NCBI GenBank assembly: GCA_002731575.1
Contig: PCCE01000062.1
Location: 1-46,045, forward strand
Source: Gammaproteobacteria bacterium
Lineage (GTDB): Bacteria; Pseudomonadota; Gammaproteobacteria; Pseudomonadales; Azotimanducaceae
Direction of reading: 5' to 3'
DNA: 46,045 nt
Under the pieces are notes generated by a model. That model had not been told where the DNA came from. It did no database searches and was given only the letters and a program-made list of their open reading frames with translations. Within the stretch, counting starts at the first letter, position 1. Every line of letters begins with the position of its first letter. The position numbers and the translations under genes were made by a program. This document shows, piece after piece, positions 16,594-26,078 of this stretch.

Positions 16594-18567
16594 CTAGGCA
16601 TTTTGCAATTCAACAAAGCGCCGATAGGCACTGTTTGGATCAGCCATTAAAGATTCATGGTCGCCGACATCGCGCACCTGACCGTCCTGCAGAAAAACGA
16701 TGCGATCAGCGCTTTTAATCGTGGAAAGGCGATGGGCAATAACCACGACGAGGCGGCCTTCTGCACTTTTACGCAGGGCTTGCACTAGGGCATTTTCGGT
16801 CTTTGGGTCCAGTGCAGCGGTTGGCTCGTCGAGCACTAGCACCGGGGTTTGCCTGACCAAACCCCGAGCAATCGACAAGCGCTGCTTTTGGCCCACCGAA
16901 AGGGTGTTACCGCCCTTACCAATAACGGTGTCGATGCCCGCGGGCATTTCACTAATAAAATTCATGGCTCCTGCAATTTGGCAGGCCTCGAGAATGTCTT
17001 CGGTGGTAGCGTTGGGCCTACCCAACAACATGTTGTCGCGAATACTCTCGGACAGCAGCATATGTTCTTGGAAAACGTAAGTTACCTGCTTGCGCATTTC
17101 GTTCACGCCCACGGCGGCTAAATCTCTGCCGTCCATCAGCACTTGGCCAGCGGTAGGCCGTATATATCCCGGCAGCAAATACGCCAGTGTGGTCTTCCCG
17201 GCACCGGTTGGCCCGACTATGGCGACCACTTCGCCTAGCGGCAGGTCAAGGTCTAGGTCGCTTAGCACTTGGCGGCCGTCGGGATAGGCAAAGCTTACAT
17301 TGCGCAGTGCCATACCTTGGGTGGGCGGTGCCAGTGCCGTAGTTTCAATATCCAGTTCCGAGGTGTAGTCAAGAAAGAAAAACACCCGCCGTACGGCTGC
17401 CACATTGCGCTGCAGGTCGATCCAGTACTTACCTGCCAGACGTGCGTTTTGTCCCAGAATTAGAAAGAACCCGATTAGCACTGCGTAATCGCCAGGCGAC
17501 AGGCTGTTGGCAATAACTTTATCTGTGGTCAGTATAAAAGCAAGACCCATGGCAATGATCAGGCCCAAGTAGGACAAAGAGGTTGCGGCCAGATCAACAA
17601 AAAAAGTGATGCGATGACGCTTAAACGACTCAGCACTCTTGGTAGCGAATTTTTCCGACTCTACTTGTGTGCCACCCAGCGCCTGTACCGCGCTGATGTT
17701 GTCCACACTCTCTTCCATCTGATTAGTCGTAGAAGCACCCGAGGCGCGGCTCGCTTGATTGACCCGTCGCGCAACACCTGACAGCGGCGCGGTAAAAAGC
17801 AGTGTCATGGGCAGCAACGCGGCAGCCAACCAGATAATTTCCGGGGCGATGTTGCCGTAGCTGTACTGCATCATCCACAAAGACAGGACGGCGCTGAAGA
17901 GCAGTAAGAAAGGTGCAACGGTCAACTTGTAACAAATCTCCGGCACCATGGGCGCATCGTACATAACCCGGTAAACCGAATCACCGATCCGTTGGTCATC
18001 TAATGTTGTCATCTCCAAACGCGTCAGACGGCCCATCAACGATGTGCGCAAACCGTTGGCCAACCGCTGGGTGAGGCGGATGGTCAGCAGCGTTTCCAGT
18101 AGCCCCCACATTCCGCTGGTTTGGCTGCCACCCGCCGATAACGCCTGTTCAGACTGCGTAGCCGCATCATGGCCTGCGGGCAAGCCGCCGTTTTCGGTTT
18201 GTATGCTGGGCATGGCGCGCATGCCGAAGACCAATAGCAGCAGTAAGAACAGCCCTGTCAGATTGAGCATGATGTCCGTAGGCGTCATTCCATCCAGAGC
18301 TAAAATCAGCGGATCTAGGAAGGGTGGGAAACGCACGCTTGGGTCAATAGGCTGCTGTAGAATCACCTGATCTACCGCAATTTTCAGCAGCCACGGAAAA
18401 ATGATGGCCGGCAACACTGCAACGGTGGCGAACACCACCTTGTACGCGAACAGCTTACGCACCTTGACAACCAAGCCCAGCGAGCGACCAATCAGCGCCA
18501 AGGTCTGGGTCAGCGTCAGTTCAGTGTCGACATCGACGCGGTCGTCATAACGTGCGACATCACTCAT
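16594..18567 (-). CDS. ABC exporter half-transporter (LSVGQ-type subunit of pair 1)
   Basis: This 657-aa fused membrane-ATPase subunit has Walker A GPTGAGKTTL, signature LSVGQKQRLSIARG, Walker B VLVLDEPTAAL and H-loop IAHRLST, so it should hydrolyse ATP. The membrane domain has a first helix at about 42-68 and a hydrophobic segment at about 98-118. A polar Gly/Ala/Ser-rich insertion follows (about 120-152) containing GHDAATQSE (132-140), before the helix resumes. I start at ATG 18567, which overlaps the stop of the upstream subunit (ATGAGTGA); the longer in-frame reading to 18660 lies inside that gene. With the upstream 663-aa protein it should form a heterodimer. Its closest relative here is the 678-aa subunit at 33-35 kb. 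Confidence 0.9.
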   Translation of the reverse strand: MSDVARYDDRVDVDTELTLTQTLALIGRSLGLVVKVRKLFAYKVVFATVAVLPAIIFPWLLKIAVDQVILQQPIDPSVRFPPFLDPLILALDGMTPTDIMLNLTGLFLLLLLVFGMRAMPSIQTENGGLPAGHDAATQSEQALSAGGSQTSGMWGLLETLLTIRLTQRLANGLRTSLMGRLTRLEMTTLDDQRIGDSVYRVMYDAPMVPEICYKLTVAPFLLLFSAVLSLWMMQYSYGNIAPEIIWLAAALLPMTLLFTAPLSGVARRVNQASRASGASTTNQMEESVDNISAVQALGGTQVESEKFATKSAESFKRHRITFFVDLAATSLSYLGLIIAMGLAFILTTDKVIANSLSPGDYAVLIGFFLILGQNARLAGKYWIDLQRNVAAVRRVFFFLDYTSELDIETTALAPPTQGMALRNVSFAYPDGRQVLSDLDLDLPLGEVVAIVGPTGAGKTTLAYLLPGYIRPTAGQVLMDGRDLAAVGVNEMRKQVTYVFQEHMLLSESIRDNMLLGRPNATTEDILEACQIAGAMNFISEMPAGIDTVIGKGGNTLSVGQKQRLSIARGLVRQTPVLVLDEPTAALDPKTENALVQALRKSAEGRLVVVIAHRLSTIKSADRIVFLQDGQVRDVGDHESLMADPNSAYRRFVELQNA

Positions 18568-20551
18568 GGGCTTGTGCCGCTGTTTGCGAATCGCCCAGTT
18601 CCGCAGCAACAAAGCCAGCATAGGCGCTGTCTTGCGCAAGCAGTTCTGCGTGGGTACCAAGCTCCTTCACCACGCCGCCTTCGAGAAAGGCAATTTGGTC
18701 GGCGTTGCGTACGGTAGAGAGTCGATGCGTAATAATAAAGATCACTCGGGACTGGCCCCAAGTCGCAAGGTTCTCCATTACTTGACGCTCGGTTTCGGCA
18801 TCCAGCGAAGCCGTCGGCTCATCGAGAATCAGGATAGGAGTGTCGCGCAATATGGCGCGGGCGATAGAAATACGCTGGCGTTGGCCGGTAGACAACTTGC
18901 CGCCGCGCTCACCCAACTCTGTAGCGTAGCCCTGCGGCATAGCCTGTATGAACTCGTCCGCACAGGCGACCTTGGCAGCAGCGATAACCTGTGCATCGCT
19001 CACGTCGGCCATACCGTAGCGAATGTTTTCCGCCACGCTCATGGCGAACAGCACATTCTGCTGCAATGCGATAGCAACATTGGCCCGCACCGCTTGGGTC
19101 GACATCTGACTAAGAGCCCGTTCATTGACAAAAACGCTGCCGCTGTCGGGGTTGTACAAGCGCAGCAACAAAGACATAAGCGTAGATTTACCCGAACCCG
19201 TCGAGCCGACGATGGCGGTGACGGTACTTGCGCTGGCGCTTAGCGACGCGCCTTTAAGAACAGGCCGCGCGGCTTCATAGGCGAAATGAATGTTTTCAAG
19301 CCGCACGCTTTGCAGCGTAGCTGGAAACGCCTGTGGGTTCGCAACATCGACGACCTCAGGCTCTAGGTCCAAGAGAAAGAATGCCCTGCGCAGTCCGGCC
19401 ACTAGGTCTTGTACCGTGCACCAATAAAAAGCGAGTTCCCAGGCTTGCTGGGAGGCATCTTCAGCGCGACCGGTGGCGGCCTTAAAAGCGCCTAGATTCC
19501 AGACCGCAAAACCCACTAAGGCAATACTGCCGCCAAAGTAGGTGGGCACCTCACGCATTGCCCAGGTGGCCATAAAGTAGTCTGCAACGAAGACACAGGT
19601 AAGTCCGACGACGGCCACACCAACGGTAAGAAACGCCATATTCTTGCGCATCTCAAATGCCGCATTGAGGGCGCCTTGCGAGTCTTCGTCAAATCGCTCC
19701 ATCAAACGCTGTTCAGCGCCACTGGCTTTAACCACGCGGATGGCAGCAAGGGTTTCCTGAATACGCGAAGTGAGGTCGCTATTTCGTTCTCGAGACAAGA
19801 AGGCCGCGGCACGCACCTTAGGGATATAGTGCCTCATCAGTATCACCGTGGGCACCGCTGCTGCCAATATGAGCAGACTAAGTACCGGCGCGAACAGCAG
19901 CAGTATCGCCAAACCAAAACCGGCCCAAGCCAAAACTCGTAGCGGCGAAAGAATCATATAAAGCAGCACGTTGACGATGGTGGCGCTGTCCTGATAAACG
20001 CGATAAATAGCGTCACCGGTTCTTGAACCGCTGTGGTAGCGCAGTGACAGATGCTCCACTCTCGCGAGCATCTCAACCCTTAGCTGTTGGTTCACGCGCT
20101 GAAATATCCATGTCATGTAGTACCAGACCAAGACACTGATCGACAGCACCAGCATGGCCAGCACGCCGCCGGCATAAATAATTTGCTGGCGGAGTTCGAC
20201 ACGCTGTGCAGTGCTCAAGGGGTCTTCATCGGCATCCCCGCTGCTGACGAACTCATCGCCCAATAACAATAACGAGGCCTGTAAAGGCTCGAGCTTTTCA
20301 CCCAGCAGAACTTTATTTTCCACAAGGTCGGTGCCGAGTAGCGCCGAACCCAATAACACCCCACCGAGCACGCTGTTCACCAGCACAAAGGTAGCCAAAT
20401 GCTTTGCTTGCGGCCGGTAATAGGGCCAGCAACGCCAAGCCAAAGCTAACGTTTCTCTTAGGGTTATTGAGTTTTCCGCTTCCCCATCCTCCGTGAAACC
20501 AGAGGGGTCTGAGGCTCCATACCTATCACTGTCCGGCGTTATTTCCGCCAC
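18560..20551 (-). CDS. ABC exporter half-transporter (LSTGQ-type subunit of pair 1)
   Basis: This 663-aa membrane-ATPase fusion has Walker A GSTGSGKSTL, signature LSTGQRQRISIARA, Walker B ILILDEPTASL and ITHRLST. Between the first and second membrane helices lies an unusually long periplasmic-side loop (about 74-122) ending LSTAQRVEL (112-120), also present in the 841-aa subunit of pair 2. ICL1 motif LRYHSGSRTGDAIYRVYQDS is very close to that protein too. It starts 3 bp after the metallophosphoesterase stop and overlaps the next subunit by 8 bp. Export of a lipid, drug-like aglycone or oligosaccharide is possible; the ligand is unknown. Confidence 0.9.
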   Translation of the reverse strand: MAEITPDSDRYGASDPSGFTEDGEAENSITLRETLALAWRCWPYYRPQAKHLATFVLVNSVLGGVLLGSALLGTDLVENKVLLGEKLEPLQASLLLLGDEFVSSGDADEDPLSTAQRVELRQQIIYAGGVLAMLVLSISVLVWYYMTWIFQRVNQQLRVEMLARVEHLSLRYHSGSRTGDAIYRVYQDSATIVNVLLYMILSPLRVLAWAGFGLAILLLFAPVLSLLILAAAVPTVILMRHYIPKVRAAAFLSRERNSDLTSRIQETLAAIRVVKASGAEQRLMERFDEDSQGALNAAFEMRKNMAFLTVGVAVVGLTCVFVADYFMATWAMREVPTYFGGSIALVGFAVWNLGAFKAATGRAEDASQQAWELAFYWCTVQDLVAGLRRAFFLLDLEPEVVDVANPQAFPATLQSVRLENIHFAYEAARPVLKGASLSASASTVTAIVGSTGSGKSTLMSLLLRLYNPDSGSVFVNERALSQMSTQAVRANVAIALQQNVLFAMSVAENIRYGMADVSDAQVIAAAKVACADEFIQAMPQGYATELGERGGKLSTGQRQRISIARAILRDTPILILDEPTASLDAETERQVMENLATWGQSRVIFIITHRLSTVRNADQIAFLEGGVVKELGTHAELLAQDSAYAGFVAAELGDSQTAAQAHE

Positions 20552-20554
20552 AAG

Positions 20555-21307
20555 CTAGTGATACCCCTGGGCCGCGAAGCGGGTCCAAGGTTCGCGCTGA
20601 CCGATACCGTAACCGCTGAGCAGGCCGTCTATTAGCCACTGCTTAAAGTCGGGAAACGCCTCCAACGCATCGATACGCTCCAGTGCCGCCAACCATGGCG
20701 CAGGATCATAAGTCACCTGTCGCGGCTGATATTCACCGTCTTCAAAGACACCATAGCAGGCATGCATTACGCCGCAGCGCGACTGCCCAACGCTACCGGG
20801 ATTGATAAACCGGGTGGCCCCTACGCGATGACTGAACTGCACGTGGGTATGGCCAAAAAGTACCAGCGGCGTGTCGTTACCGCTGCGCAGCAGTTCAAAT
20901 ACATGCTCGTCGGCATCGGGAACAGCAGCCAGTTCGCGGCTGCCCAGATCGCCATGATGCAAACAAGCATCTAGCTCACCTAACTGATAACGACCCGGCT
21001 CGGTAAATTTGGCTGCCTGAGTAACGGCTGCTGGATCGAGGTGTTCGAGTATCCACTCGTTTAATGCAACCCATTCGGGCGGCCAACCTTGAAACAGACT
21101 GGGGTTCAGCACCTCGTCATCGTGATTGCCGCGTACCGCGACATCCGGATCAAGCTGCTCTAGCAATTCCATCGTTTCATTGGCTTGGGGACCAGAAAGC
21201 AGCGCGTCGCCAAGAAAGATTGACTTATCGGCATCGGCTTCTGCGTGCATGACTGCTCGCAGGGCCTCCGCGTTGCCGTGAATGTCGCTGATCACAAGTA
21301 TTTTCAT
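20555..21307 (-). CDS. Calcineurin-like metallophosphoesterase (YfcE-type)
   Basis: This 250-aa cytoplasmic phosphoesterase shows all the motifs of the family in order: D8-I-H10-G-N, GD (D34), G60-N-H62-D, HHGD (116-119), G-H152-T-H154, ending in NPGSVGQ. Such enzymes use two metal ions to cleave phosphodiesters or phosphomonoesters, often cyclic nucleotides or small-molecule phosphodiesters. It sits 62 bp after the GH32 gene and 3 bp before the first ABC exporter subunit, so it is clearly operonic with sugar hydrolysis and export. A phosphodiester-linked sugar substrate is an attractive inference. A GGGGGAG element stands 52 bp upstream, giving a possible internal promoter. Confidence 0.88.
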   Translation of the reverse strand: MKILVISDIHGNAEALRAVMHAEADADKSIFLGDALLSGPQANETMELLEQLDPDVAVRGNHDDEVLNPSLFQGWPPEWVALNEWILEHLDPAAVTQAAKFTEPGRYQLGELDACLHHGDLGSRELAAVPDADEHVFELLRSGNDTPLVLFGHTHVQFSHRVGATRFINPGSVGQSRCGVMHACYGVFEDGEYQPRQVTYDPAPWLAALERIDALEAFPDFKQWLIDGLLSGYGIGQREPWTRFAAQGYH

Positions 21308-21358
21308 CGCGGCAGCTTATGGTCACCCAATGGCCATTGAAACCGCAGCAGGCAAAAC

Positions 21359-21371
21359 CTCCCCCATTTTT
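21359..21371 (-). promoter_or_regulatory. Island element, core GGGGGAG, upstream of the metallophosphoesterase/exporter genes
   Basis: The minus strand reads AAAAATGGGGGAG, overlapping the stop of the GH32 gene and pointing at the metallophosphoesterase start 52 bp away. A second partial match (ATTGGGTGACC, minus strand, near 21321-21333) lies closer to the start. It is the weakest fit of the family because the final AA is AG. Confidence 0.3.
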
Positions 21372-22722
21372 ACTGCCAACTCGAATTCAGCTCATGCAAT
21401 TGCAGATGATCTAAAGACTGCACTGCTCCGCTGCTGTGCAGCACCAAGGGATGCTCGTAGGCGTCAGGCAAGTAGCAAAACGATGCCGAGAGTGCGCCGT
21501 CATTTATGAAAATTTCGCAACACGTCAGATCGACTAGCAGCCGTAGCACCAGTTTATCGGCCCGGGGCAGGGCGATGTCAGCAACAGTGCTATTGAGCTT
21601 ATGCGGCCGGCCGCCAGCAAATTTGAGCAGCCCCCGGTGCCAATCCAGTGTCAGGGTTTGCCCGCGCACCACAATGTATAGGGCCTTGGCTGTGTCTTTG
21701 CTGAGCGTGAGGTTGCAATCAAACAACCTTGCCTGAGTATCTACCACATAGGGCTGACCCGGATTCAGGGCCACCCTTGCTGCGCTCACACTACGCCGGT
21801 AAAGGGTCGCCAGTTCTGCGACAGGCTGCCTAGCCAACCGAACCGAGCTGCCCGCGCCTAGTAGCTTGAGCTCTACGGGTATGGACATTTGCTGATTAAA
21901 GGGCATTTCCGGGTATAGCCCACCAGCCATCCACGACACCTGCACCAAGCGGCCATCTGGTGCGTTACTCCAGGTTTGCGCCGCGTAACCGTTAGCACCC
22001 TGCTCACACCATTGCTGCTCTGTCTCTACGGTAAACGTGGCACCATCAAAACTGCCAATGAGGTAGCGTCCGCTCGCACCCCAGAACACCCAACGCTCAA
22101 CCCCAGCGGCGTCGTGCAAAGGAAAGAAGTCCGGGCACTCAGTATCGCCGGTTAAGACAATTTCTTGGGTGGTGCGCCAATGCCGTGCATCTTCGGACAC
22201 CAGCAAGGCGTAACGGTCCGCAGTGATATACAGCGCCATTACCCAACGTCTGCTGGGTGCATGCCAGATCACTTTAGGGTCACGATTGTCGTCCTCAATC
22301 CAATCCACCACGGGGTTGGCCGCGTACTTGACCCAGCTCTCACCCGCATCAAGGCTATAGGCCAAACACTGGGTAAAGGGCCGTGCCGGGCTGGCACCAG
22401 AACCTGCTGCGGTATAAAAGGCGAGCAGTGCACCCGAGCCAAATCCCGCACTGTTGTGATGATCGACCACCGCAGAGCCGGAAAACATAGTGCCCATTTC
22501 GTCCGGGTACAGGGCATGCTCTAGCTGCCGCCAATGCATAAGGTCATGGCTCACCGCGTGACCCCAAGTCATGTTGCCCCAAACTGTCGCGTGCGGATTA
22601 TGCTGAAAAAACAGGTGCCAAACGCCGTCGACATAGACCAAACCATTTGGATCATTTAACCAATTTTCTTTCGCGGTAAAATGGAATTGCGGGCGATGCA
22701 ACTCGGCGTACAACTGGTACAA
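21370..22722 (-). CDS. GH32 beta-fructosidase (sucrose/levan/inulin hydrolase)
   Basis: This 450-aa enzyme has the three hallmark GH32 motifs intact: WLNDPNG (21-27, nucleophile D24), NRDPKV (146-151) and ECPDFF (195-200, acid/base E195). GTMFSGSAVV (77-86) and FFQHNP (38-43) are further family blocks, with a C-terminal beta-sandwich. No signal peptide is seen, so hydrolysis should occur in the cytoplasm on imported sugar or sugar phosphate. It releases fructose from sucrose, sucrose 6-phosphate or short fructans; with a fructokinase present, free fructose is the likely product. It leads the leftward operon of phosphoesterase, two exporter subunits and PhyH. AGGAGGAT precedes the ATG (complement of ATCCTCCT), a strong ribosome-binding site. 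Confidence 0.93.
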   Translation of the reverse strand: MYQLYAELHRPQFHFTAKENWLNDPNGLVYVDGVWHLFFQHNPHATVWGNMTWGHAVSHDLMHWRQLEHALYPDEMGTMFSGSAVVDHHNSAGFGSGALLAFYTAAGSGASPARPFTQCLAYSLDAGESWVKYAANPVVDWIEDDNRDPKVIWHAPSRRWVMALYITADRYALLVSEDARHWRTTQEIVLTGDTECPDFFPLHDAAGVERWVFWGASGRYLIGSFDGATFTVETEQQWCEQGANGYAAQTWSNAPDGRLVQVSWMAGGLYPEMPFNQQMSIPVELKLLGAGSSVRLARQPVAELATLYRRSVSAARVALNPGQPYVVDTQARLFDCNLTLSKDTAKALYIVVRGQTLTLDWHRGLLKFAGGRPHKLNSTVADIALPRADKLVLRLLVDLTCCEIFINDGALSASFCYLPDAYEHPLVLHSSGAVQSLDHLQLHELNSSWQ

Positions 22723-22894
22723 ATCATCCTCCTGAGTAAGGCTGCGCCGGCCAAGGGGCTCTGCGAAAACAGCACAAGCTTGCCGTATGCAGTATTTCGA
22801 TGAGTTTCTAGCATAGCCCTGAGAATTTGCCAGTGATAGCAGTCTCTACGAAGTCGACTTGAAGCTCTCGCTAGGGAGACTCGGCAATTCGAGC

Positions 22895-22908
22895 AAATTT
22901 GGGTGAAA
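22895..22908 (+). promoter_or_regulatory. Island element, core GGGTGAA, upstream of PhyH/sulfatase genes
   Basis: AAATTTGGGTGAAA lies 75 bp before the ATG at 22983 and points toward it. No matching copy was seen facing the divergent GH32 gene. The rest of the 22723-22982 region holds no gene that I can see. Confidence 0.45.
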
Positions 22909-22982
22909 GCTTGCGGCACCGTCTACACAAAAAACCGCGGCAGGTTTACAGTTTTTGATTGCGAGGAATAGTTAGGAAACAG

Positions 22983-23588
22983 ATGTTAGCTGCCGCACTG
23001 AAAAACATGCAGACCTCTTTTGCCGAAGATGGTTTCGTCATTGCGCAGGGGTTTTTTAACGCCGACATGGTCACAGAAATCCGGCAACGCGCGGAGCACG
23101 TGCTAGCCCAGCGTACCCGAGTCTCAGGGAACTATACGAATGTCACCAAGGGGCTGGAGAAGGTAGATTCTTTTTTTGCCGAACTCATGCACAACGGTCC
23201 GCAGGTAGCATTGATGCAGCAGCTGTTAGGAATGAAACCGATCCCTGCCACCACCAGTCTCTTCACCAAAAACAACACAACCGAACAAGTAAACCCACAT
23301 TCCGACGCGAAGACGGGAGGTGTTATCTGGGTGGCCCTCGACGACTGCAGCTATGACAACGGCTGCATGCACTTTCTTCGAGGCTCGCACCTACGCCAAC
23401 AGGAGTTTGCCTACTTGCGCCCAGATCGACCCAACGATTTGAGCGACCACCCGGACAAGGTGGCAGCGATCATGAAGGCTGGCGATATGCTGTTGTTCCG
23501 CTCCACAACCGTGCACTGGTCTGGGCCCAACTTCGATGGCTCACCACGCCGTGGCTTCAACTGTTTCTATACTGGCAAAGCCGGCTAG
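22983..23588 (+). CDS. Small phytanoyl-CoA dioxygenase (PhyH) family protein
   Basis: This 201-aa compact PhyH protein has H106/D108 (NPHSDAK), H178 (TVHWSGPN) and R189/R190 (PRRGFNC), a complete Fe(II)/2-oxoglutarate site. NGCMHFLRGSHLRQQ (126-140) is the conserved loop. At 201 aa it is shorter than typical PhyH proteins (250-300 aa), but no core element seems missing. I chose ATG 22983, with AGGA 5 bp upstream, over TTG 22959. It heads a rightward set of sulfatase, SDR and an ADP-ribosylglycohydrolase-fold enzyme (gap to sulfatase 96 bp). It could oxidise a sulfated or desulfated intermediate; unproven. Confidence 0.87.
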   Translation: MLAAALKNMQTSFAEDGFVIAQGFFNADMVTEIRQRAEHVLAQRTRVSGNYTNVTKGLEKVDSFFAELMHNGPQVALMQQLLGMKPIPATTSLFTKNNTTEQVNPHSDAKTGGVIWVALDDCSYDNGCMHFLRGSHLRQQEFAYLRPDRPNDLSDHPDKVAAIMKAGDMLLFRSTTVHWSGPNFDGSPRRGFNCFYTGKAG

Positions 23589-23684
23589 CGCCGCAGGTGA
23601 AGCAGCCGAGATAGCAGCGGCGACTTATAATTTTGCCTGCTATGGAGCAGCATATGACACTGGAACGGCAGGTTCGGGAGAGTA

Positions 23685-25130
23685 ATGCCAAAGCCAAATA
23701 TTGTTTTTATTTTTTCCGACCAGCAGCGACCTGACACCATGGGCTACGCCGGTGATCCAGTGGCAATTACACCCAATCTGGATCGTCTGGCCAGTCAGGG
23801 CATGGTGTTTAGCCAATGCGCTACCAGTTCGCCAGTTTGTATGCCTGCGCGGGCTAGCATGATGACAGGTTACCAAGTGCATCAGCATGGGGTATGGGCC
23901 TTTGCCGATCCTGAACTGCGCCATGGTCAGAGCCATGTCCGCAACATCCGCGATGTCGGTTACCGCACCGGTGTGGTGGGCAAGACTCACCTTTGGCGGC
24001 ACGGTGACGGCCATGCCAGCAGCCATGTGGAAGAAATGCAGGACTGGGGCTTTGTCGATGCGCGAGAAGTAACGGGGCCGTCAGAATCCCTCAAAACGGA
24101 TTCCAGCTATACCGATCATCTTGCAGCCAAGGGTTTTCTCAACACTCACCGGCAGTATTTCGAAATGTACCTTAAGGGTGAGCGGCCCTTTCCTTGGGAA
24201 CTGCCGCCAACCCAACTGCCGGCGGAGGACCATCTGGATCGTTACATTGCCGAGCTAGCCCAGCAATGGCTCGGCGACTGTCCCACCGAGCAACCTTTTT
24301 ATTTACAGGTGAACTTTGGCGGCCCCCACGATCCATGGGATGCCCCCAACGAATACCGCAGCCTGTACAACGCAGACGACATACCGCTGTCGATGAATGA
24401 GCCGCGATCAGGGCCGTTGTCGCCCCATGTGCAGCTACTGCTCGAGCATGCACCAAATAAGCTACACAACATGAGCGCCGCACAGAACCGCGTAATGAAG
24501 TCGAACTACTACAGCAAGGTGACACTAATCGACGACTGCGTTGGCCGCATTGTGAACAAGCTAGAACAGCTCAACATTCTCGACAACACATGGATCGTAT
24601 TCAGCTCAGACCATGGCGAAATGCTCGGCGATCATGGCCTGCTGGCAAAGAAGGTATTCTACGATGGGGCGGTCACCGTACCCTGTCTGTTCCGCCCGCC
24701 CCAGAATGAAAAATCGGACGCGAGTAGTGAGCCTGCAAGCAGCCAAGCCAAAAGCATGAACTCATCCCTGACCTGTCATCTCGATGTGGTAGCCACGCTG
24801 GTAGATATTTGTGGTGCCGCGCCGCTGCAGGACAGCGATGGCCGCTCGGTACTACCCCAACTACGGGGCGAGCAAACTGGCCCGCATCGTAGCGCAGTAC
24901 TCGCGGAACTGGGTCTGCCGCCATCGGCGTTTATGATGGTGCGCACTGACCAACACAAACTCTGTGTTGATGCCATTAACCGCCAACCCATTGAGCAGTA
25001 TGACCTCGGCGCAGACCCGAATGAGCTGCACAATCTGATTGATAATCCTGCATACGCAAAGCTGCGCGGCGAACTGATTAACGATGTGCTTGCACCGATG
25101 CTGAGCACGCTGGATACCAGCTTGTGGTAA
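23685..25130 (+). CDS. Type I sulfatase, cytoplasmic
   Basis: This 481-aa alkaline-phosphatase-fold sulfatase has the formylglycine motif C52-M-P-A-R, so Cys52 should be converted by a maturation enzyme not in this window. Other active-site residues visible are D12 (FSDQQ), K100/H102 (GKTHL), H215/D216 (PHDPW), D309/H310 (SDHGEMLGDHG) and K322/K323. There is no signal peptide, whereas many carbohydrate sulfatases are secreted, so the sulfate ester is removed after import. Choline-sulfatase-like, glucosamine-sulfatase-like or phosphonate monoester hydrolase-like activity are all possible. Its position between PhyH and SDR genes and near two GH32 enzymes suggests a sulfated sugar. Confidence 0.9.
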   Translation: MPKPNIVFIFSDQQRPDTMGYAGDPVAITPNLDRLASQGMVFSQCATSSPVCMPARASMMTGYQVHQHGVWAFADPELRHGQSHVRNIRDVGYRTGVVGKTHLWRHGDGHASSHVEEMQDWGFVDAREVTGPSESLKTDSSYTDHLAAKGFLNTHRQYFEMYLKGERPFPWELPPTQLPAEDHLDRYIAELAQQWLGDCPTEQPFYLQVNFGGPHDPWDAPNEYRSLYNADDIPLSMNEPRSGPLSPHVQLLLEHAPNKLHNMSAAQNRVMKSNYYSKVTLIDDCVGRIVNKLEQLNILDNTWIVFSSDHGEMLGDHGLLAKKVFYDGAVTVPCLFRPPQNEKSDASSEPASSQAKSMNSSLTCHLDVVATLVDICGAAPLQDSDGRSVLPQLRGEQTGPHRSAVLAELGLPPSAFMMVRTDQHKLCVDAINRQPIEQYDLGADPNELHNLIDNPAYAKLRGELINDVLAPMLSTLDTSLW

Positions 25131-25270
25131 AACAAAGGCGAGGCGCTGCCTCTTCCATTTAGCCAAAAGCACAGCCATGGATGCGAAACGCTAGCTGGAA
25201 AGCGCTAAAAAAAGAACGTCAGAATAAAAAAAGTCCGAAATACAAGGTAGCCATCTAAAAGGAACAGGCG

Positions 25271-26047
25271 ATGTCGAATTTTACTCTCACTGACAAGACG
25301 GTAATTGTCACCGGCGGTGCTGGTGGCCTTGGCCGGGCCATGGTGGCCGCCTATGCGGCCGCTGGGGCCAATGTTGTTGTTGCCAGCCGCACTGCAGAAA
25401 AAATTGAGGCGGAGGCCGCAAACCTACGCGAGCGCGGCTACAGCGCCTTAGCGATACCGGTAGATATCACCGATGAGGAACAGGTCGCGGCGCTGATCGC
25501 CAAAACTGTGGAGGCCTACGGTGCCGTAGACGTAATGGTAAATAATGCCGGTCGCTGGGGCCGCAGCTACGCTGCCGAAGATACACCGCTGGACGAATGG
25601 CGACTGATTGTCGATCAGAACCTTACCGGCGTGTTTTTACCCTGCATGGCTGCAGGTCGGCAGATGATCAAGCAGCAGCACGGCAAGATTATCAACATCT
25701 CATCTACCGCTGGCAGCAAGGGCAACCCCCATCAACTGCACTACTCGGCGGCGAAAGCTGGGGTCATTAGCCTGACCAACAACCTCGCCTACATGTGGGC
25801 CAAGCACAATATCAACGTCAACTGCATTCTGCCGGGCCTCATCGCCACAGATGAACTCAAGGGTTACGGCATCATTCCGTCAGCAACGGACCCAGACGGT
25901 AAGCCGGTACCGCGACTGGAACTGACACCGGACCCTGAGAACGTGGCGGATCTGGCGGTTTTTTTAGCCTCGCCAGCCGCCGACGCGCTGACCGGCGAGC
26001 AGTATCCGATTCGTGCTTGGCTGAAGTCGGAACGGTTCTGGCAATAA
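25271..26047 (+). CDS. Short-chain dehydrogenase/reductase
   Basis: This 258-aa classical SDR has TGGAGGLG (14-21), NNAGRWG (91-97) and catalytic S144/S145, Y158, K162 (YSAAK). The region after the active site (GLIATDEL ... TPDPENVADLAVFLAS ... GEQYPIRA) resembles the SDR at 36103, and both end in YPIRA/FPIRA instead of the usual DGG. They therefore form a subgroup in this island. AAAAGGAACAGGCG before the ATG is a good ribosome-binding site. The 140-bp gap before it shows only A-rich sequence. It is followed after 31 bp by an ADP-ribosylglycohydrolase-fold gene. Confidence 0.88.
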   Translation: MSNFTLTDKTVIVTGGAGGLGRAMVAAYAAAGANVVVASRTAEKIEAEAANLRERGYSALAIPVDITDEEQVAALIAKTVEAYGAVDVMVNNAGRWGRSYAAEDTPLDEWRLIVDQNLTGVFLPCMAAGRQMIKQQHGKIINISSTAGSKGNPHQLHYSAAKAGVISLTNNLAYMWAKHNINVNCILPGLIATDELKGYGIIPSATDPDGKPVPRLELTPDPENVADLAVFLASPAADALTGEQYPIRAWLKSERFWQ

Positions 26048-26078
26048 ATAGTTGGGCAAAACCAGAAGAAGTGCATCC

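Noticed and set aside
18566-19243. A 225-codon open frame antisense to the exporter gene
   Set aside because: It lies wholly opposite the ATPase domain of the 663-aa exporter subunit and shows no family features.
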